From a virus, in IMG/VR virus record IMGVR_UViG_3300010885_022602, positions 1 through 35,436 of that record: a stretch of 35,436 nucleotides of DNA; one strand, 5' to 3'. Every line of letters starts with the position of its first letter. The stretch's first letter is position 1. The notes under the pieces are model-generated. The model ran no database searches. It worked only from the letters and a program-made list of their open reading frames with translations, and was not told the origin of the DNA. The translations under genes and the position numbers were made by a program. Shown here piece by piece: positions 8,393 through 16,078 of the stretch.

Positions 8393-8635
8393 ATGGCTCT
8401 TGAAAAAGTTATCTCTGTTGATCTGATTGAAGTTGTGGAAAATGGCGCTGTGCAAGTTCGGACCAAGACCGCTATTCTTGAAGATGGGAAACAGATTAGC
8501 GGATCATTCCATCGCCACGTTGTCGTCCCCGGCGATGACTACAACGGTGAGGATGACCGTGTAAAGGCCATTTGCAAAGCAATTCACACAGCGCCAGTTA
8601 TGGCAGCGTATAAAGCGGCTCAAATTCCAGCATAA
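8393..8635 (+). CDS. Conserved small phage protein, unknown function
   Basis: An 80-residue protein with a well-placed AAGGA six bases before the ATG. It begins MALEKVISVDLIEVVENGAVQVRTKT and includes HRHVVVPGDDY; I recognise this kind of short protein from fibre regions of related podophages, with no assigned role. It is predicted to be a small beta sheet followed by a helix. It lies between the tailspike and the scaffold gene, at the end of the receptor-binding module. Confidence 0.75.
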   Translation: MALEKVISVDLIEVVENGAVQVRTKTAILEDGKQISGSFHRHVVVPGDDYNGEDDRVKAICKAIHTAPVMAAYKAAQIPA

Positions 8636-8687
8636 TGCTGACAAAACGTACTGATGCGATTCATCAGGGATTCTTAGGAATCGAAAA

Positions 8688-9449
8688 ATGTCGGAAGAGA
8701 ACCTAGCGGTTGTAGAACCCGCGCTGGAACAGGTGGCAACGGCTGCACCTGAACCCGAAGTTAACGCGCCGGAAGCAGAAGCACCCAAGACCTTCTCGCA
8801 AGAGGAACTTGATGCGGCTATTGGAAAACGCCTCGCAAGAGAGCAACGAAAGTGGGAACGGGAACAAGTACAGAGGGTTGCGGAAACGCAGACCTTGAGG
8901 GCACCGGCAACACAATCTGCTGACCAGTTTGAAACGCCAGAGGCTTACGCCGATGCGTTGGCCTACCAAAAGGCTGAACAACTGATCGCGCAGAGAGATG
9001 CGGCCAAGCAGCACTCACAAGTTCTTGAGAGTTATCACGATAAGGAAGAGGAAGCCCGTGCTAAGTACGATGACTTTGAACAAGTAGCGTACAACCCCAA
9101 GCTGAGAATTACTGATGTGATGGCCGATACGATTCGGTCTTCGGATGTTGGACCTGAGTTAGCTTACTACCTCGGAACTAACCCCAAAGACGCAGACCGT
9201 ATATCTCGCCTAGCCCCGCTTGTGCAGGCAAGGGAAATTGGAAGGATTGAGGCCAAGTTGGCATCTGACCCTCCGATGAAACGTACTACATCAGCGCCAG
9301 CGCCGATTTCGCCTGTTACTGCCCGATCCACTGGATCACCGGCCTATGACACTACGGACCCACGTTCTACCCAGAACATGACGACCTCGCAGTGGATTGA
9401 AGCTGATAGGGCACGGCAGCGGAAGAAGTGGGAAGCGCAAACCCGCTAA
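8688..9449 (+). CDS. Capsid scaffolding protein
   Basis: A 253-residue, highly charged protein immediately before the coat gene. Its layout is scaffold-like: a Glu/Pro/Ala-rich N-terminus, a long helix with KTFSQEELDAAIGKRLAREQRKWE (a motif common in phage scaffolds), an extended Gln/Glu-rich coiled-coil middle, and a basic C-terminus ending in RARQRKKWEAQTR. A basic C-terminal helix binds the coat protein in P22 gp8. It directs procapsid assembly and leaves before maturation. AGGA lies about nine bases before the ATG. Confidence 0.85.
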   Translation: MSEENLAVVEPALEQVATAAPEPEVNAPEAEAPKTFSQEELDAAIGKRLAREQRKWEREQVQRVAETQTLRAPATQSADQFETPEAYADALAYQKAEQLIAQRDAAKQHSQVLESYHDKEEEARAKYDDFEQVAYNPKLRITDVMADTIRSSDVGPELAYYLGTNPKDADRISRLAPLVQAREIGRIEAKLASDPPMKRTTSAPAPISPVTARSTGSPAYDTTDPRSTQNMTTSQWIEADRARQRKKWEAQTR

Positions 9450-9468
9450 TTTTTTAAGGATTTTCTTC

Positions 9469-10677
9469 ATGGCTAATTCGATTCTTACCATCGACATGAT
9501 CACGCGCAAAGCGCTTGAGATTCTCGAAAACAACCTAGTGCTTACCCGCAACGTAAACCGTCAGTACGACGACAGTTTTGCTGTTCAAGGTGCCAAGATT
9601 GGTTCTACCCTGCGTATTCGCCTGCCTGACCGCGCTTTGGTCACTGACGGTGCTGCCCTGCAAGTTCAGGACGACAACGAACAGTTCACCACGCTGACTG
9701 TCTCCACTCAAAAGCATATCGGCGTGAACTTCACCTCCGCTGAACTGACGATGCAGTTGGACGACTTTGCCGAACGTGTGCTGAAGCCACGTATCAGCCA
9801 GTTGGCATCCAGCATTGACGCTGACGTTGCTAATGCGTACAAGACTATTGGTAACACGGTCGGCACCCCCGGCACGACTCCTTCGACCTCTTTGGTGCTG
9901 TTGCAAGCCCAGCAGAAGTTGAACGAAAACGCTGCTGTGATGTCGCCTCGTTATGCAACGGTTAACCCGGCTGCAAATGCTGGCCTGGTTGAAGGCATGA
10001 AGGGATTGTTCAATCCTACCGACACCATCAGCAAGCAGTTCAAGAACGGCATGATGGGCACTGGCGTGTTGGGCTTTGACGAGATCAACATGTCTCAGTC
10101 GATCAAGCAGTTCACCACGGGTTCGCGTGATGCTACGGCAGCTACCACTGTGAAAACCACGGTGACTTCTGAAGGTTCTGCTAGCCTTGTTTTGACCCAA
10201 GGTTCTGTAAGCACAACCCTTAAGGCTGGCGATGTGTTTACCGTCGCAGCTTGCTTTGCTGTGAACCCGCAAACCCGTGAAACCACTGGTTCGCTGTTTC
10301 AGTTTGTGGCTTTGGCTGACGCAACCGCTGTGTCTGGCGATTGGACTGTGACTGTTGCTGCCATGTATTCCGCTGCTCACGCACTGGCTACCATGACTGC
10401 CTTGCCAGTAGCTGCTGCTGTTGTGACTTTCGTCGGCACCGCTTCTACTGCTTACGCGCAGAACTTGGTTTATCACAAGGACGCCATCACATTTGCTACG
10501 GCTGACCTGTTGCTGCCCCAAGGTGTTGATATGGCTGCGCGTGCTGTTCACAACGGCATTAGTTTGCGCGTTGTTCGTCAGTACGACATCAACAACGACC
10601 GTATGCCTTGCCGTATTGATGTGCTGTACGGTTTTAATACCATTCGTCCACAGATGGCCTGCCGCATCTGGGGTTAA
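9469..10677 (+). CDS. Major capsid protein, P22 coat-like
   Basis: A 402-residue coat protein. The N-terminus MANSILTIDMITRKALEILE followed by NRQYDDSFAVQGAKIGSTL is the hallmark of the P22 coat family (P22 gp5 is 430 residues), which has the HK97 fold. The C-terminal part contains VRQYDINNDRMPCRIDVLYGF. A longer frame opens at 9397, but it overlaps the scaffold gene, while the ATG at 9469 has TAAGGA eight bases upstream, so this start is chosen. The insertion-like region around residues 220-300 is rich in Thr and Val and may correspond to the I-domain. Confidence 0.93.
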   Translation: MANSILTIDMITRKALEILENNLVLTRNVNRQYDDSFAVQGAKIGSTLRIRLPDRALVTDGAALQVQDDNEQFTTLTVSTQKHIGVNFTSAELTMQLDDFAERVLKPRISQLASSIDADVANAYKTIGNTVGTPGTTPSTSLVLLQAQQKLNENAAVMSPRYATVNPAANAGLVEGMKGLFNPTDTISKQFKNGMMGTGVLGFDEINMSQSIKQFTTGSRDATAATTVKTTVTSEGSASLVLTQGSVSTTLKAGDVFTVAACFAVNPQTRETTGSLFQFVALADATAVSGDWTVTVAAMYSAAHALATMTALPVAAAVVTFVGTASTAYAQNLVYHKDAITFATADLLLPQGVDMAARAVHNGISLRVVRQYDINNDRMPCRIDVLYGFNTIRPQMACRIWG

Positions 10678-10705
10678 TCAGTAACACGTTTAAAGGAAAA
10701 TTATC

Positions 10706-11128
10706 ATGACACTCCCATCAGTCGGCGGCGGTTACCAGTTTGGTGACGGCAACCTTAATGAAATTGACATTACGTCAATCACGCCCCAAGCAGCAACTGT
10801 TACCGCAACGTTGACTGTGGCGCAAGTCACAAACAATTTGCTGGTTGCAACCGCCGGAACAGCCGCAGCAACCTATACTTTGCCTACCGCAGCGTTGCTT
10901 GATGCAACACTGACTAACGCAAAAGTAGGGTCTAGTTTTCGGCTGTCAATTGTGAACCTTGGTACGTCCAGTGGTGTTGTAACGATCGCAGCAGGAACTG
11001 GCATCACTTTGGTTGGAACAATGACTTTTGCAATCACTGCGGTGGCATCAACTTCACCTTCTGGTGGAGGAGAGTTGTTGTTCTACAAAACTGGCAGCGC
11101 TGCTTACAACGTGTACCGGATTTCCTAA
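10706..11128 (+). CDS. Beta-rich structural protein, possible head decoration
   Basis: A 140-residue protein of strongly Thr/Ala/Val/Gly composition with AAAGGA before the ATG. It begins MTLPSVGGGYQFGDGN and then has alternating hydrophobic beta segments (YTLPTAALLDATLTN, GSSFRLSIVNLG, GVVTIAAGTGITLVG). Similar small proteins after coat genes often decorate capsids or fibres. I do not recognise a named family. It is followed by a GC-rich hairpin (11136-11154). Confidence 0.7.
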   Translation: MTLPSVGGGYQFGDGNLNEIDITSITPQAATVTATLTVAQVTNNLLVATAGTAAATYTLPTAALLDATLTNAKVGSSFRLSIVNLGTSSGVVTIAAGTGITLVGTMTFAITAVASTSPSGGGELLFYKTGSAAYNVYRIS

Positions 11129-11135
11129 ACTTAAA

Positions 11136-11154
11136 TGGGGGCTGACTACCCCCA
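11136..11154 (+). terminator. Intergenic GC hairpin, copy 1
   Basis: Stem TGGGGG/CCCCCA (11136-11141, 11149-11154) with loop CTGACTA, then GTTCTAAA. A nearly identical copy is found after the next gene. The downstream sequence has few T residues, so termination would be weak; transcript processing or 3'-end protection is equally possible. Confidence 0.45.
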
Positions 11155-11172
11155 GTTCTAAAGGACCAAATC

Positions 11173-11664
11173 ATGGCAAACACAAAACCTGTCGGTGTCG
11201 CATATAGCGACCCCGAATTGACTTCTGGCACTACGTTGAGCGGCGCTGCGATTGATGGCAGCGCTATTGGTGCGACGACCCCATCTACCGTAGTTGGCAC
11301 TACCGTTTACGCTACGACCGAAATCGGCTATGCGGCAGCGGCTGAAGGTGTTGTGACGCAAGCCACAGACAAGTCAACAGGGGTAACTCTGAACAAGTCT
11401 GCTGGCCGCATCACAATGAACGCCGCAGCGTTGGCAGGAGCCACTGCCGTGTCGTTCATCTTGACCAATAGCTTGATCTCCACCAATGACACAATCATTG
11501 TGAATGTTTCAAGCAATACCACTGGTAGTCTTGCTGGGGCTTACACCACTTACATTTCTTACCTGGCCACTGGTTCTGCCTTGATTACGTTGCGGAATTT
11601 GACTGCTGCTACTTCATACTCTGAAGCTGTCATCATCAATTACGCAATTGTTCACGGCGCTTAA
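11173..11664 (+). CDS. Beta-rich virion protein with TQATxKSTGVTL domain
   Basis: A 163-residue protein flanked by twin hairpins. Residues about 60-163 (from GVVTQATDKSTGVTLNKSAG to the end) align closely by eye with the C-terminal half of the protein at 12603-13211, sharing TQAT.KSTGVTL.KS.G.IT.NAAALA, VSF.LTN and SEA.VI..A. The two genes are therefore paralogous in this domain, which is a common surface domain in phage virion proteins. It may decorate the head or contribute to adhesion. AAAGGACCAAATC precedes the ATG. Confidence 0.75.
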   Translation: MANTKPVGVAYSDPELTSGTTLSGAAIDGSAIGATTPSTVVGTTVYATTEIGYAAAAEGVVTQATDKSTGVTLNKSAGRITMNAAALAGATAVSFILTNSLISTNDTIIVNVSSNTTGSLAGAYTTYISYLATGSALITLRNLTAATSYSEAVIINYAIVHGA

Positions 11665-11670
11665 CCTAAA

Positions 11671-11689
11671 TGGGGGCTAACTACCCCCA
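11671..11689 (+). terminator. Intergenic GC hairpin, copy 2
   Basis: Stem TGGGGG/CCCCCA (11671-11676, 11684-11689) with loop CTAACTA, followed by GTTTTAAATT. It matches copy 1 except for one loop base and one flank base. The GTTTT makes this copy slightly more terminator-like, but the next gene starts only 11 bases later. Confidence 0.45.
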
Positions 11690-11699
11690 GTTTTAAATT

Positions 11700-11888
11700 A
11701 TGGCAGTCATTTATCTCTCTCATCCTGTTCATGGACGCAAAGTCGCCACGATGGATCTGGAAGCCGATGCCGACGAAAAGAATGGTTGGTCGCGGTGCGA
11801 TGAAGCCGTACCTGTTATTGAAGACACGGCTCCTGTCAACGTGATGGAAGTAAAGCGTAAATCGACGCGTAAGGAGTCAGAACAATGA
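11700..11888 (+). CDS. Small charged protein, unknown function
   Basis: A 62-residue hydrophilic protein. It begins MAVIYLSHPVHGRKVATMD and ends in a run of Lys, Arg and Glu. Similar short proteins with an MAVIYLSHPVHG-like start occur before head-completion genes in phages, but I know no function. No strong ribosome site is seen; the second hairpin lies directly upstream. Its stop overlaps the next ATG by four bases (ATGA), indicating translational coupling to the gp4-like gene. Confidence 0.7.
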   Translation: MAVIYLSHPVHGRKVATMDLEADADEKNGWSRCDEAVPVIEDTAPVNVMEVKRKSTRKESEQ

Positions 11889-12601
11889 CTACGTACACTG
11901 CAGGTGATCAAATCAACCGGGCGCTGCGGCTACTGGGCGTGCTGGCCGAAGGAGAAACGTCTTCTGCGGAGGTGTCGCAAGATAGCTTGACGGCACTCGA
12001 TCAGATGATCGATTCTTGGAACACTGAGCGCCTGTCAGTGTTCAGTACCCAAGATCAGGTATTCACATGGCCTGCTGGCCAGATCAACCGTACTCTTGGC
12101 CCGACCGGTGACTTTATAGGCAACCGGCCCGTCTTGCTGGATGACGCGACCTACTACCGCGATCCAGGCACTAATGTCAGTTATGGCATCAAAATGATTA
12201 ACCAGCAGCAGTACGACGGTATTGCTGTGAAGACGGTAACCAGCACGTACCCGCAAGTTCTGTTTATCAACATGAGCTACCCAAATGTTGATATGTACAT
12301 TTACCCAAAGCCTACGCGAGACTTGGAGTGGCACTTTATCTCGGTTGATGAACTGGATCAGCCTGCTACCTTGGCAACTAACATCCTGTTCCCGCCAGGT
12401 TACCTGCGTGCGTTTACCTACAACTTGGCAATGGAAATTGCGCCAGAGTTTGGTGTTGAGCCTAGCCCACAAGTACGGCGCATTGCCATGACCAGCAAGC
12501 GCAATATCAAGCGCATCAACAACCCTGACGATGTGATGTCAATGCCTTACGCGATTGTGTCTTCTCGACAACGGTTTAATATTTACGCAGGAAACTACTA
12601 A
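11885..12601 (+). CDS. Head-tail adaptor / packaged DNA stabilisation protein, P22 gp4-like
   Basis: A 238-residue protein beginning MTTYTAGDQINRALRLLGVLAEGE, then LTALDQMIDSWNTERL, the typical helical start of the gp4-like head completion proteins that attach beneath the portal ring. The remaining sequence carries FFPPGYLRAFTYNLA-like and EIAPEFG segments shared with that family. P22 gp4 is 166 residues, so this protein has an added beta region around residues 60-150. It lies upstream of the gp10-like gene, as in P22. Confidence 0.82.
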   Translation: MTTYTAGDQINRALRLLGVLAEGETSSAEVSQDSLTALDQMIDSWNTERLSVFSTQDQVFTWPAGQINRTLGPTGDFIGNRPVLLDDATYYRDPGTNVSYGIKMINQQQYDGIAVKTVTSTYPQVLFINMSYPNVDMYIYPKPTRDLEWHFISVDELDQPATLATNILFPPGYLRAFTYNLAMEIAPEFGVEPSPQVRRIAMTSKRNIKRINNPDDVMSMPYAIVSSRQRFNIYAGNY

Positions 12602-12602
12602 C

Positions 12603-13211
12603 ATGGCTACTATTGCAATCACCGCTCTTCCAACGGCCACGGCTGCTGCCGTTGGTGATGTCTTGCCAATTGTGCAAGGTGGCACCACAAAACAGGTTAC
12701 TAACGCGCTGTTGTTTACCAATGCAACGATGGTTGCGCCTGCCTTGGGGACGGTAGCCAGTGGCAACATCAGTGCTTGTACCAGCACCTCAATGGCGTTG
12801 ACCACGCCAGTTATCGGTGCGGCAACTGGCACAAGCCTTAGCACCACTGGCAATCAAGTCATCAGTGGAACAGGAAAGCAGGGATATGCAACTGGTTCAG
12901 GTGGCACTGTTACCCAAGCTACCAGCAAATCTACCGGAGTTACGTTAAGCAAATCAACCGGCCAGATTACGTTGAACGCCGCCGCGCTTGCCGCAGATAC
13001 TACGGTCAGTTTTACGTTGACCAACACCGTTATTGAGGCTGGCGATATCCTGATAATGAACCATATCAGTGCAGGTACTGCGGGTTCTTACCTGCTCAAT
13101 GCTCAGTCTGCGGCAGGGTCGGCAAGCATCAACGTGCGTAATATTTCCTTGGGTTCCTTGTCTGAAGCCATTGTTATCGCCTTTGCAGTGATTAAGGCTG
13201 TGAGTGCCTAA
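12603..13211 (+). CDS. Modular virion protein sharing domains with two others
   Basis: A 202-residue protein; ATG at 12603 chosen because it follows the gp4-like stop and has AGGA upstream, although the frame is open from 12555. The N-terminal 40 residues (ITALPTATAAAVGDVLPIVQ.GTTKQV) resemble the start of the protein at 6296-6895. The C-terminal 100 residues (GTVTQATSKSTGVTL to the end) resemble the protein at 11173-11664. A middle segment (MVAPALGTVASGNIS) is typical of fibre linkers. It is likely a fibre or decoration protein built by recombination of these modules. Confidence 0.75.
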   Translation: MATIAITALPTATAAAVGDVLPIVQGGTTKQVTNALLFTNATMVAPALGTVASGNISACTSTSMALTTPVIGAATGTSLSTTGNQVISGTGKQGYATGSGGTVTQATSKSTGVTLSKSTGQITLNAAALAADTTVSFTLTNTVIEAGDILIMNHISAGTAGSYLLNAQSAAGSASINVRNISLGSLSEAIVIAFAVIKAVSA

Positions 13212-14857
13212 TGAAAACGCCGATTCTTGGGTCGGCCTATGTTGCACGCAGTATCAACGCTGCGAACAACCGCATGGTCAATCTTTTCCCAGAGGCCATT
13301 CCTGAAGGCGGCAAGGAACCCGGCTTTCTTAACCGCGCACCTGGCCTTGACTTCCTACAGACCGTAGGCACTGGGCCGATCCGGGCGTTGTGGGCGCACC
13401 AGACCAACGGCAGCGACTTCTACGTTGTTTCCGGATCTGGCTTTTACAAGTTGACCGGCCTGACAGCCACACCGCAGTTGCTTGGCTCTTTGACTACCAA
13501 CACCGGGCCGGTGTCCATTGCGGACAACGGCACACAGATATTTTTAGCTACTAATCCTGACGGGTTTATTTACAACGAATCAACCAACGTATTCGCCCAG
13601 ATCACCGACCCGGACTTTGCTGGCGCGGTAACGGTAACGTACCTTGACGGGTACTTTGTCTTTAACCAACCCAACAGCCAGATCATCTGGGTTTCGCAAT
13701 TACTGGATGGCACTTCAGTCGATCCCTTGGACTTCGCCAGCGCCGAAGGCTCACCTGATGGTGTTGTAGGAATTATTTCCGACCACCGCGAGTTGTGGGT
13801 GTTTGGCACCGACTCGGTGGAAGTCTGGTATGACGTTGGACTCCCTGATTTTCCGTTGCAACGCATCCAAGGTGCGTTCAATGAGATTGGTTGCGTCGCT
13901 GCGTTCTCAATCGCTAAACTGGACAATGGCTTATTTTGGTTAGGCACGGATGCCCGTGGGCAAGGTATCGTCTATAAGGCGAATGGTTATACTGGCGTTC
14001 GGATGTCCACCCATGCGGTCGAATATGCTATCGCCCAGTACGGCAACATCGCGGACGCCATTGCGTACACTTATCAGCAAGAAGGTCACGCCTTCTATGT
14101 GCTGACATTCCCCACGGGCAACGCCACTTGGGTTTATGATGTTTCTACCCAAGTATGGCATGAGAGAGCCGGTTTTGATCGTGGCGACTTTACCCGGCAC
14201 CGCAGCAACTGCCAATGTAATTTTGGCGGCAACATTATTGTTGGTGATTTTGAGAACGGCGACATCTATCGGTTTGACTTGGATGTATATGCTGATAATG
14301 GCGGTATCCAGAAATGGTTGCGATCATGGAGAGCATTGCCGACCGGCCAGAACAACCTTAACCGCACGGCGCACCACAGTCTGCAATTGGACTGTGAAGC
14401 AGGCGTTGGGCTAAATTTGTACCCTGCGTATGCCAGCGAAAATATTGACACTGAGGCGGGGTTAGACCTTGTGGCTGAGTACGTGCAAACGTTTTTAGCC
14501 GCGCAATCGGGGGTTACTTTAACCACCGAAGCGGGGGACGGTTTTGAGCCTTTGGGACAATACGAGTTGTCAGATACCGATATCACTGGGTACAACTTAG
14601 TCACCAATTCATACCCCGCAGCACCAGGCTATGACCCGCAAGTAATGCTGCGCTGGTCAGACGATGGTGGTCACACTTGGTCCAACGAACATTGGTCGCC
14701 TATAGGGAAGATCGGCGCGTATGGTCACCGTGTGTTCTGGCGTCGGCTGGGCATGACTCTGAAGCTGCGCGACCGGGTCTATGAACTCTCCGGCACCGAC
14801 CCCAACAAGATAGCGATTATGGGCGCTGAGTTGCTACTCAGCCCAACCGACGCTTAA
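13211..14857 (+). CDS. Packaged DNA stabilisation / tail protein, P22 gp10-like
   Basis: A 548-residue protein resembling the P22 gp10 family, which forms the hexameric tail hub below gp4 and plugs the portal (P22 gp10 is 472 residues). Family-typical features are the start MKTPILGSAYVARSINAANNR, the NLFPE and GKEPGFLNRAPGLD segments, and repeated beta-propeller-like blades with LWVFGTDSVEVWYDVG and NGLFWLGTDARGQG. Its ATG overlaps the preceding stop (TAATG). The extra C-terminal 80 residues are a beta domain with WSDDGGHTWSNEH. Confidence 0.9.
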   Translation: MKTPILGSAYVARSINAANNRMVNLFPEAIPEGGKEPGFLNRAPGLDFLQTVGTGPIRALWAHQTNGSDFYVVSGSGFYKLTGLTATPQLLGSLTTNTGPVSIADNGTQIFLATNPDGFIYNESTNVFAQITDPDFAGAVTVTYLDGYFVFNQPNSQIIWVSQLLDGTSVDPLDFASAEGSPDGVVGIISDHRELWVFGTDSVEVWYDVGLPDFPLQRIQGAFNEIGCVAAFSIAKLDNGLFWLGTDARGQGIVYKANGYTGVRMSTHAVEYAIAQYGNIADAIAYTYQQEGHAFYVLTFPTGNATWVYDVSTQVWHERAGFDRGDFTRHRSNCQCNFGGNIIVGDFENGDIYRFDLDVYADNGGIQKWLRSWRALPTGQNNLNRTAHHSLQLDCEAGVGLNLYPAYASENIDTEAGLDLVAEYVQTFLAAQSGVTLTTEAGDGFEPLGQYELSDTDITGYNLVTNSYPAAPGYDPQVMLRWSDDGGHTWSNEHWSPIGKIGAYGHRVFWRRLGMTLKLRDRVYELSGTDPNKIAIMGAELLLSPTDA

Positions 14858-14858
14858 C

Positions 14859-15635
14859 ATGGCTACTGCCAACCAAACCCAGATCACGCCCCCTCGGGTG
14901 TCGCTGGTCGATGAGCGCACGGGCGCAGTCTCGCGCCAATGGTATCGCTGGTTTTACAGCCTATATACTTTTACCGGGGAAGGAACAGGCATTCTTCCCG
15001 TCACCTCTGGCGGTACTGGATTGGACACAATTCCAACCAACGGCCAATTGCTGATTGGCAACGGCACCGGGTACACGTTAAACACGCTAGGCGCTGGCGC
15101 AGGTATTTCTGTCACCAATGGCTTAGGCACCATCACGGTAGCCAACACGGGCGTTCTGAGCGTTTCTGGAGGCACTACTGGCCTTACCCCTGCCGCGCCG
15201 ACCACGGGCGCTGTAACGTTGGCTGGAACTCTTGTAGCAGTCAATGGCGGCACAGGGTTTTCATCTTTTGCTGTCGGCGACTTGCTTTATGCCAATACGA
15301 CAACTACTTTAGCCAAACTGCCTGATGTCGCTATTGGTAACGCACTCATATCAGGCGGCGTAAATACAGCGCCAGCGTGGGGCAAAATTGGGTTGACGAC
15401 GCACGTAAGCGGAATTTTGACCGTACCTAATGGCGGTTCGGGCGCGGCGACGTTGACGGGATATGTGAAAGGCAATGGTACTGCGGCTTTTACAGCATCG
15501 TCCACAATCCCTAGCACCGACATCACCGGCCTTGGTACTATAGCTGTCAAGAATATTGGCGTGTCTGGGTCATTCACTACCGTCGATCTGAAGACAGTAA
15601 CCGTTACTGACGGCATCATTACGAGTATCGTATGA
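14859..15635 (+). CDS. Fibre-like protein, at the position of the P22 tail needle
   Basis: A 258-residue protein. The N-terminal 40 residues (TQITPPRVSLVDERTGAVSRQWYRWFYSLY) form a short anchor seen on phage fibre proteins. The rest is made of Gly/Thr-rich fibre repeats such as SGGTGLDT..TNGQLLIGNGTGYTL, GGTGFSSFAVGDLLYAN and VPNGGSGAATLTGYVKGNGTAAF, which build trimeric beta fibres. In P22 the gene after gp10 encodes the tail needle gp26; a similar role here is positional inference only. It overlaps the next gene by four bases (ATGA). Confidence 0.75.
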   Translation: MATANQTQITPPRVSLVDERTGAVSRQWYRWFYSLYTFTGEGTGILPVTSGGTGLDTIPTNGQLLIGNGTGYTLNTLGAGAGISVTNGLGTITVANTGVLSVSGGTTGLTPAAPTTGAVTLAGTLVAVNGGTGFSSFAVGDLLYANTTTTLAKLPDVAIGNALISGGVNTAPAWGKIGLTTHVSGILTVPNGGSGAATLTGYVKGNGTAAFTASSTIPSTDITGLGTIAVKNIGVSGSFTTVDLKTVTVTDGIITSIV

Positions 15636-16078
15636 ACAATATTGTTCTATCGCCTGCGTTGATGCGCCAAAGGGTCGAAGCGCTACAAATTGAAGTTGCC
15701 AAACATGAACAATATGAGGCACCTACTGAGCATTTATTTCATGCAGGCATGTATTGCCGTCAAGTTTGGCGTCCTGCTGGATGTTTAATAGTCGGCAAGG
15801 TTCATAAAAAAGAGCACTTTTATATGGTCGTCTTTGGTACGGTTGCCGTCACCACAGACGAAGGTGTTAGACGAATCACTGGCCCACAAGTAATATGCAG
15901 CAGTCCAGGAACGAAAAGAGCGGTCTACGCAGAGACAGATGCACTGTGTATGACGTTTCACCGAGTCGAGTCGAGTACGGTTGAAGATGCGGAATCGGAA
16001 TTAGTTGAAGCCGATCCGCATGCTATGTTTGGTGTCGGGAATAAGATAAAAGATCAATCAATTGAGGTGTCAATATGA
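15632..16078 (+). CDS. Cupin-like small protein
   Basis: A 148-residue protein. Residues about 35-120 look like a single-domain beta-barrel: HAGMYCRQVWRPAGCLIVGKVHKKEHFYMVVFGTVAVTT, then a GPQVICSSPGTKRAVYAETD turn and ALCMTFHRV. The spacing of His and Glu residues (HKKEH, then a late H) resembles cupin metal sites, but binding is unproven. Similar proteins occur in virion regions of podophages. It lies between fibre and ejection genes and overlaps both neighbours by four bases, which argues for a role in the particle or its assembly. Confidence 0.65.
   Translation: MNNIVLSPALMRQRVEALQIEVAKHEQYEAPTEHLFHAGMYCRQVWRPAGCLIVGKVHKKEHFYMVVFGTVAVTTDEGVRRITGPQVICSSPGTKRAVYAETDALCMTFHRVESSTVEDAESELVEADPHAMFGVGNKIKDQSIEVSI

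Noticed and set aside
8389-8394. TATAAT overlapping the start codon at 8393
   Set aside because: The nearest TTGACT is 26 bases away, too far for a promoter, and the bases are the gene start.
8635-8706. 23-codon frame joined by TAATG to the gene at 8393
   Set aside because: Very short, runs into the scaffold gene in another frame and shows no recognisable protein feature.
9535-10551. Long minus-strand frame (338 codons)
   Set aside because: Antisense of the coat gene with Ser/His/Gln-rich shadow composition.
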